From JAJPKE01 sp052143275 (GTDB lineage: Bacteria > Chloroflexota > Ktedonobacteria > Ktedonobacterales > JADMIN01): DNA of 20,686 nucleotides. The position numbers and the translations under genes were made by a program. The first letter of the stretch is position 1. Each line of letters begins with the position of its first letter. The notes under the pieces were generated by a model. The model worked only from the letters and a program-made list of their open reading frames with translations, ran no database searches and was not told where the DNA came from. The stretch is taken from assembly GCA_052143275.1 (NCBI GenBank), contig JBKQTH010000385.1, positions 1-20,686 on the forward strand. The letters are read 5' to 3'. Below are positions 15,936-20,686 of the stretch, in pieces.

Positions 15936-18539
15936 ATGAGCAGATCGGTAGAGAAAGAGTCTCGGCAAGAGACTCCTGACATAATGGAGCGCGTTGCCGA
16001 GGCCAGCGTAGCGGAAGAGAGGCGCCAGTACCCGCTCATTCCCTTGAAGGATACGGTCATATTCCCGAAAGCGACGGCCACGCTAAATATTGGACGCGAA
16101 AGGTCTATCCAGGCCATCAACGAAGCCAACTCCACTACCAAACGTTTCATCGTTTCGGCTCAGAAGCAATCAGACCTGGAGCATCCAGGACCGAGTGATG
16201 TCTTCGATGTCGGCACGCTGGTCGAGCTGAAGCAGCTCGAGGTGCAGAACAACAACATAGTGCAGGTGATGGTGGAGGGTATCTCTCGAGTAAGAGTCCT
16301 AGAGTGGGTCGATCATGGCCCCTATCTGCGGGTGCTCGTAGACGAGTGGAACGACTCTACCGACAATACGCCAAATTCTGTGGCTTTAGTACGCCATGCC
16401 CATACGCTCTTTGACCAGTATACTCACCTTAGCCGCCGCTTCAATGCCGAAGATATCGCGGCGGTCACCCACATCACTCATCCTGGGATGTTGGCCGACG
16501 CGCTGGCACCTCTCACCGCTAGCGACTATACTCAGCAGCAAGAACTGCTCGAAGCCTTTGATCAGATGGAGCGTCTCGAGAAACTCTGCGTCTCGCTGGG
16601 CAACGAGATCAACATACTTGAGCTGGAGAACACAATTCGCCAGAAAGTGCGACAACAGGTCGATAAGAATCAGCGCGAATACTATCTGAAGGAGCAACTG
16701 CGAGCAATTCAAGAAGAACTGGGACATGATCAGGCCACTGAACTGGCCGAATTGCGCCAGAAGGTTCTGCAGCGGCAAATGCCGGCCGAGGTGACATCCA
16801 AAGTCAATAAAGAGCTCGACCGGCTCGAACGCATGCCCTCACACTCGGCTGAACTGGTTGTGCTACGTAACTACATTGACTGGATACTGGCGCTACCCTG
16901 GTCGGAACGAACGGAGGACCGGCTGGATATGCGTTATGCCCAGAAAGTTCTGGATGGCGACCACTACGGACTTGAGAAAGTTAAAGAGCGAATCATAGAG
17001 TTTCTGGCTGTACGCCAGCTACGTATCCTGCAGGAGACACGGCTGGCCGCTACTTCGCCCAGGAGTGACGGAGCAGCGAGTGTCAACGTTAACAAGGGAC
17101 CAATACTGTGTCTGGTAGGTCCTCCAGGTGTAGGCAAGACCTCGCTTGGCCGTTCGATCGCAACCGCTCTCGGGCGCAAGTTTGTCCGCATCTCGCTTGG
17201 CGGAATGCATGACGAAGCTGAGATACGCGGACACCGGCGGACCTATGTTGGGGCACTGCCAGGCCGTATCATTCAGGCTATGAAGACTGTAGGAGTTCGC
17301 AATCCAGTCTTCCTACTAGATGAAATTGACAAGCTGGCATCGGATTATCGCGGCGATCCAGCAGCAGCACTTTTAGAAGTACTGGACCCTGAGCAGAACA
17401 ACAGCTTCACCGACCATTACCTGGAAGTTCCCTATGATCTCTCGGAAGTGTTCTTCATCTGTACCGGTAACAATCGCTACCAAATACCCAGACCGCTGGC
17501 CGATCGAATGGATATCGTACAGATTCCTGGCTACACCGAGGAGGAAAAGATAGCCATAGGGCGCAACTTTGTGCTTCCCAAGGTTCTGGGCGAGCATGGA
17601 TTGACACGCTCTCAAGTACAAGTGCCCGAAAGCGCTATGCGCTATATCGTGTCGCACTATACGCGCGAGGCTGGTGTGCGCGGGCTGGAGCGGCAACTGG
17701 CCGCGGTTTGCCGCAAAGCTGCGCTGCGCATAGTCACGAAGCCGGGTACCCGCGTCCGCCTTACTGAGAATAATATCGAGCAATTCCTTGGGGTGCCGCG
17801 CTATTTGCCGGATCGGACTCAAGACCGAGGCCAAATTGGCGTAGCAACCGGTCTTGCATGGACCGAAAATGGTGGAACTCTGCTACCGGTCGAGGTAGTG
17901 ACTATGCCCGGCAAGGGGCATCTGATGGTAACTGGACAGCTTGGAGATGTCATGCAGGAATCGGCACGCGCAGCACTATCCTATATACGCTCGCGGGCAG
18001 TTGATCTGCAGATACCGATAAACTTCACCGACACTCTGGATATTCATATCCACTTGCCGGAAGGCGCCATTCCCAAGGATGGGCCGTCCGGAGGCATCAC
18101 CATGGCTACTGCGGTTATCTCTGCGCTGACCCGGCGTGCCGTGCGGAGCGATCTGGCAATGACCGGTGAGATAACACTACGCGGGCGAGTGCTGGCAATC
18201 GGCGGACTGAAAGAGAAGGCACTGGCAGCGCACCGTGCCGGTATCCGGACACTGATCGTACCCGATGAGAATTCCAAGGACCTGACAGAGATTCCTGCCA
18301 AAGTGCGCAGCGAGATGACCTTTCACTTGGTTGAATCAATGGACCAGGTAATCGAGCTGGCGCTTCTGGCGGCAACCGAGCCAGCCGCAGCGGAGGCGGA
18401 GCGGTTAGATAACCGGCACGCCGACCGCGCAGCTGGTCCTGCAGAGCCGGTGCCGCCTGCGCCGGAACTCTATCCGGTACCGGAGCCTGCAACAGCGGAC
18501 GATATGAGCGATCAGCCATCAGCAAACCAAGGGACCTGA
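15936..18539 (+). CDS. lon: Lon (LonA) ATP-dependent serine protease
   Basis: Lon is a soluble hexameric protease that degrades misfolded and short-lived regulatory proteins. The N-terminal substrate domain begins at YPLIPLKDTVIFP (about residue 31). A coiled-coil region (about 225-290) follows. The AAA+ module has Walker A GPPGVGKTS with K401 and Walker B VFLLDEIDK. The peptidase domain has the Ser-Lys dyad: S718 in KDGPSGG and K761 in GGLKEK, 43 residues apart as in Escherichia coli Lon (S679/K722). A Pro/Ala/Glu-rich tail of about 55 residues (810-867) follows the conserved end and looks disordered. ATG 15936 is 9 nt after GAGGA. The 252-bp gap from clpX suggests separate control, probably stress-linked. 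Confidence 0.97.
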   Translation: MSRSVEKESRQETPDIMERVAEASVAEERRQYPLIPLKDTVIFPKATATLNIGRERSIQAINEANSTTKRFIVSAQKQSDLEHPGPSDVFDVGTLVELKQLEVQNNNIVQVMVEGISRVRVLEWVDHGPYLRVLVDEWNDSTDNTPNSVALVRHAHTLFDQYTHLSRRFNAEDIAAVTHITHPGMLADALAPLTASDYTQQQELLEAFDQMERLEKLCVSLGNEINILELENTIRQKVRQQVDKNQREYYLKEQLRAIQEELGHDQATELAELRQKVLQRQMPAEVTSKVNKELDRLERMPSHSAELVVLRNYIDWILALPWSERTEDRLDMRYAQKVLDGDHYGLEKVKERIIEFLAVRQLRILQETRLAATSPRSDGAASVNVNKGPILCLVGPPGVGKTSLGRSIATALGRKFVRISLGGMHDEAEIRGHRRTYVGALPGRIIQAMKTVGVRNPVFLLDEIDKLASDYRGDPAAALLEVLDPEQNNSFTDHYLEVPYDLSEVFFICTGNNRYQIPRPLADRMDIVQIPGYTEEEKIAIGRNFVLPKVLGEHGLTRSQVQVPESAMRYIVSHYTREAGVRGLERQLAAVCRKAALRIVTKPGTRVRLTENNIEQFLGVPRYLPDRTQDRGQIGVATGLAWTENGGTLLPVEVVTMPGKGHLMVTGQLGDVMQESARAALSYIRSRAVDLQIPINFTDTLDIHIHLPEGAIPKDGPSGGITMATAVISALTRRAVRSDLAMTGEITLRGRVLAIGGLKEKALAAHRAGIRTLIVPDENSKDLTEIPAKVRSEMTFHLVESMDQVIELALLAATEPAAAEAERLDNRHADRAAGPAEPVPPAPELYPVPEPATADDMSDQPSANQGT

Positions 18540-18569
18540 TTGATGGTTGCGCTGGACAGTTCACGTCCT

Positions 18570-19280
18570 CTATGAGCGCAATTCGGAGACCCGTATTCGG
18601 GACACGGCTTCCCCAAGCCTGGCGCCGGCATTGGCTAGGATAGGTGTACCGTGGCCAGGCAGGCTGGCTTCGATATCGTAGTCGGTCAATATGGCCATGG
18701 AGCGAAGCGCTTCCGGCGTATCATGGTTGTATACCCTGGGCGGCGGCACCAAGCCTCCATTCCTATGCCGGTAGGCGTCTCCGGCAAAGAGGAGCTTGCG
18801 TGCTGGCAAGTAGAACGAGATATGTCCTATTGTATGTCCCGGAGTTTCAATTATCTGAAGGCCGCCATCACCAGTCAGAATAGGCAGTACCTCGCCTCCT
18901 CTTACCTGCCGTTGCACTTGCACTGGCCTAAGCCGCCAGACAAACATGGTTTTCATCGCGAAGCTCATCAACGCCCCACCGGGTAGTTCGCGCGGCGCTT
19001 TACCTTCTATCGCCAGAGCATCGAGTGGATGCGCGACGATCTCTGCACCGGAGGCAGCCGAAAGTTTAGCGGTATTGCCGATGTGGTCTACATGTTGGTG
19101 GGTGAGCAGGATGTGGCGCAGGTCACGTACCGAACGACCCAGCTTACCCAGATAAGCCCTGATGGCTTGCTCCTTGCCCGGCATTCCGGTATCGATCATG
19201 GTCACGCCGTCTGATTCAAAAATCAGGTAGACGTTGCAGACCACACCATCAACTAGGTGGATATCCTGCTGCAACTCCAC
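18570..19280 (-). CDS. Metallo-beta-lactamase-fold hydrolase
   Basis: The 236-residue protein is a compact metallo-beta-lactamase-superfamily enzyme. The di-metal ligands are all visible: H61-x-H63-x-D65-H66 (THQHVDH), H149 in TPGHTIGH, D168 in FAGD, and H210 in LPGHG. It lacks any signal peptide, so it should be cytosolic. The family covers glyoxalase II-like thioesterases, lactonases and others, and the substrate cannot be told from these motifs. GTG 19278-19280 follows AGAGGT (19286-19291) at 5 nt. The gene converges on lon with only 30 bp between stop codons and no clear terminator. A promoter candidate lies about 60 bp upstream. Confidence 0.88.
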   Translation of the reverse strand: MELQQDIHLVDGVVCNVYLIFESDGVTMIDTGMPGKEQAIRAYLGKLGRSVRDLRHILLTHQHVDHIGNTAKLSAASGAEIVAHPLDALAIEGKAPRELPGGALMSFAMKTMFVWRLRPVQVQRQVRGGEVLPILTGDGGLQIIETPGHTIGHISFYLPARKLLFAGDAYRHRNGGLVPPPRVYNHDTPEALRSMAILTDYDIEASLPGHGTPILANAGARLGEAVSRIRVSELRS

Positions 19281-19342
19281 AGGGCACCTCTTTTACGAGT
19301 TCTAGAGCCAATCGCCGGTCAAGCAATGTACGGCCAATGAGT

Positions 19343-19372
19343 GGTATAACACAACTCTGGCCGCTCATGCAA
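19343..19372 (-). promoter_or_regulatory. Possible promoter of the hydrolase gene
   Basis: On the minus strand TTGCAT (19367-19372) and TATACC (19343-19348) are 18 bp apart. Transcription would begin near 19336, leaving a leader of about 56 nt. The element is bracketed by the ATGAGTGG/CCGCTCAT inverted repeat, which would place a bound repressor over it. The -35 is weak. Confidence 0.4.
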
Positions 19373-19678
19373 TCAAACCGCTAACTTCGGGGCTCCAGAA
19401 GTTCTTCACCACCAGATGGCGTCTCTCCAGCAGTAGATTGGTAAAATCTATCGCTCGCCATGCACAGCAACCTCCCTGTAGTACCGGGAAAAGACTACTT
19501 GAGCTCCAATGAGCTCGCTTGAAAGTTTCTGCGGTATCTCGCGGATTATTTGTCCTTAAACTATCTATATTATGTTATGTTGTGGGCATTGTATCATTTT
19601 TTCCATTTCAGCTATTTCTGCCATCGTTTAAGGTTTTCCCTGGATAGGGCTGCTAGCGGGTGGGCCGGTTTTTTGTCC

Positions 19679-19708
19679 TTGACCCGCTTCCGGAGCCAGA
19701 CATACAAT
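19679..19708 (+). promoter_or_regulatory. Promoter of the coaX-type gene with flanking inverted repeats
   Basis: TTGACC (19679-19684) and TACAAT (19703-19708) each match the sigma-70 consensus at five of six bases and are 18 bp apart, the best promoter in this region. Transcription would begin near 19715, about 90 nt before the ATG. AGCGGGT/ACCCGCT (19655-19661 with 19682-19688) overlaps the -35. AGCCAG/CTGGCT (19694-19699 with 19713-19718) spans the -10. Confidence 0.6.
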
Positions 19709-19805
19709 CAGCCTGGCTACAGGCTACGCATCTCTCGCATGTGGTGTAGGTAGGCGGGGTGATTTGTCCAATGGACACCGACAAAGGGTAAGGAGGGATA
19801 AGAAC

Positions 19806-20660
19806 ATGGCAGACTCCGGTGAATCTGATCACAGGCTCTTACTTGCAACAGATATCAGCAATACCGGCATCAAGTTCGGCCTCTATCCCCTTCATAGCGA
19901 TACTCTGCGTGCTCGCTGGCGCATTGCCACCAACCGTGAAAAGACTGCCGACGAATACGCAATGTTGCTCTCGAATCTTTGCCAGCACGCCGGTCTACAC
20001 CTCGAGGACATCTCTGACGCCATTATTTCCAGCGTTGTTCCGCAGTTGACCCCTGTCTTTTTTGATCTATCCCTCCGGTACCTGAGGCGGGAGCCTATCG
20101 TCGTCAACCACCAGATGGATCTTGGTGTACGGCTCCTAGTAGACAATCCCTGGGAAACTGGAACCGACCGAATCATTAGCGCATTGGCCGCCTACTACTT
20201 CTACAGCGGGCCGACGATTGTTATTCAGTTTGGCACCGCCACCAGTTTTGATTGTGTCTCAGCAGAAGGTGACTTCCTCGGGGGCGCCATTGCTCCGGGC
20301 TTGGGTATCTCAGCCGAAGCTCTGGCACGGGCAGGCGCACAACTCTACCAGGTTGAGCTGGCCCCTCCACCAACCGCGCTGGGCAAGAATACCGCGTACA
20401 GCATGCGTTCAGGCATTATCTTCGGCCACGTTGGTCTGGTAGAAGGTCTGGTAGCCAGACTTCGCCGCGATGTGCCTGGAGGCGATCAGGCCAGAGTTAT
20501 TGCTCACGGCGGCCTTGCCGAATTGATGGCAGGGGTCACCACCTCTATCGACGTCGTCGACACTAATCTGCTTTTGAATGGTCTACGTGTGGCCTATAAC
20601 CGAATCACCGGCAGACCACAAGCACCGGAGGGAAGGCAAGGTCCACGACCAGCAAGCTAG
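19806..20660 (+). CDS. coaX: Type III pantothenate kinase (CoaX) homologue with altered motif
   Basis: CoaX phosphorylates pantothenate in the first step of coenzyme A synthesis and belongs to the ASKHA (actin/hexokinase) superfamily. The 284-residue length, SSVVP, GTDR with D121 and R122 (the catalytic-base motif, usually GADR), LGGAIAPGL and the SGIIFG segment fit the family well. Two core motifs differ: the phosphate loop reads D16-I-S-N-T instead of DxGNT, and the usual Asp before FGTAT is Q141 (VIQFGTATS). In characterised CoaX proteins that Asp, as I recall, helps bind the monovalent cation. The start is ATG 19806, with AAGGAGG (about 19790-19796) 9 nt before it. An upstream in-frame start at 19764 has no ribosome site. 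It may be a working kinase with changed ion needs or a divergent paralogue of regulatory function. Confidence 0.85.
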   Translation: MADSGESDHRLLLATDISNTGIKFGLYPLHSDTLRARWRIATNREKTADEYAMLLSNLCQHAGLHLEDISDAIISSVVPQLTPVFFDLSLRYLRREPIVVNHQMDLGVRLLVDNPWETGTDRIISALAAYYFYSGPTIVIQFGTATSFDCVSAEGDFLGGAIAPGLGISAEALARAGAQLYQVELAPPPTALGKNTAYSMRSGIIFGHVGLVEGLVARLRRDVPGGDQARVIAHGGLAELMAGVTTSIDVVDTNLLLNGLRVAYNRITGRPQAPEGRQGPRPAS

Positions 20661-20686
20661 GCATCAGCCCGGCCCCTCTGGCTGTT

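Larger units (their letters stand above)
19281..19805. other. 525-bp gene-free divergent region with clustered inverted repeats
   Basis: I find no convincing gene here. It holds promoter candidates for both flanking genes (listed separately), an AT-rich block (about 19545-19620), and a series of short stems. These are ATGAGTGG/CCGCTCAT (19337-19344 with 19361-19368), AACTTC/GAAGTT (19383-19388 with 19398-19403), ATGGCG/CGCCAT (19416-19421 with 19456-19461) enclosing TAGATT/AATCTA (19434-19439 with 19445-19450), and GAGCTC-CAAT-GAGCTC (19501-19516). Single 6-bp stems arise by chance, but this many in 180 nt is more than I would expect. Confidence 0.45.

Noticed and set aside
19550..19753. 67-codon open frame in the gene-free region, hydrophobic at its N-terminus
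   Set aside because: No ribosome site precedes it, its aromatic-rich start comes from an AT-rich block, and it runs through the coaX promoter.
1..20686. CRISPR arrays, insertion sequences, prophage genes, rRNA, known riboswitches
   Set aside because: I read both strands for regularly spaced repeats, transposase motifs, terminal inverted repeats and familiar riboswitch cores and saw none. Weak or degenerate examples could escape reading by eye.

Overview
This is a 20.7-kb, gene-dense stretch of a bacterial chromosome, made mostly of housekeeping genes. Base composition is moderately GC-rich. GTG and TTG starts are common and clear Shine-Dalgarno sites are present. The set of genes (AmtB, a geranylgeranyl-reductase-like flavoprotein, starch-type GlgA, TldD/TldE, an actinobacterial-type four-helix membrane protein, tig-clpX-lon, type III pantothenate kinase) fits a member of the Chloroflexota. 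Class Ktedonobacteria is my best guess. That is an inference from gene content and protein style, not something the sequence proves.

Layout. Positions 1-237 hold the 3' end of an unidentified gene. It converges through a strong hairpin on amtB (355-1650, minus). Upstream of amtB on the same strand lies a tail-anchored two-HKD phospholipase-D-like protein (1764-about 3056, minus). Divergent from it is a block on the plus strand: an FAD flavoprotein of the geranylgeranyl reductase type (3278-4621), glycogen synthase (4842-6464), a GalT/HIT-like protein (6510-7742), and the overlapping pair tldD-tldE (7831-10631). A conserved membrane protein of unknown function (10704-12113, minus) converges on tldE.

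The next block is the protein-quality-control cluster: tRNA-Leu(UAG), trigger factor, ClpX and Lon (12446-18539). The usual clpP is missing from it. It is followed by a convergent metallo-beta-lactamase-fold hydrolase (18570-19280, minus). A 525-bp gene-free stretch with promoters and several inverted repeats then leads to a CoaX-type pantothenate kinase (19806-20660).

How the genes work together. Trigger factor, ClpX and Lon act on folding and turnover of cytosolic proteins. TldD and TldE form one heteromeric metallopeptidase. GlgA, perhaps with the GalT-like protein, belongs to storage-sugar metabolism. I see no clear new multi-gene system, CRISPR array, prophage or insertion sequence. The points most worth a second look are: a short translated-looking leader ORF plus a perfect 24-bp palindrome ahead of glgA; repeated inverted motifs ahead of tig, clpX and lon that look like operators; a CoaX homologue whose conserved GTA-motif aspartate is replaced by glutamine; inverted repeats wrapped around the divergent promoters before coaX; and the GalT-like protein of unknown substrate next to glgA.
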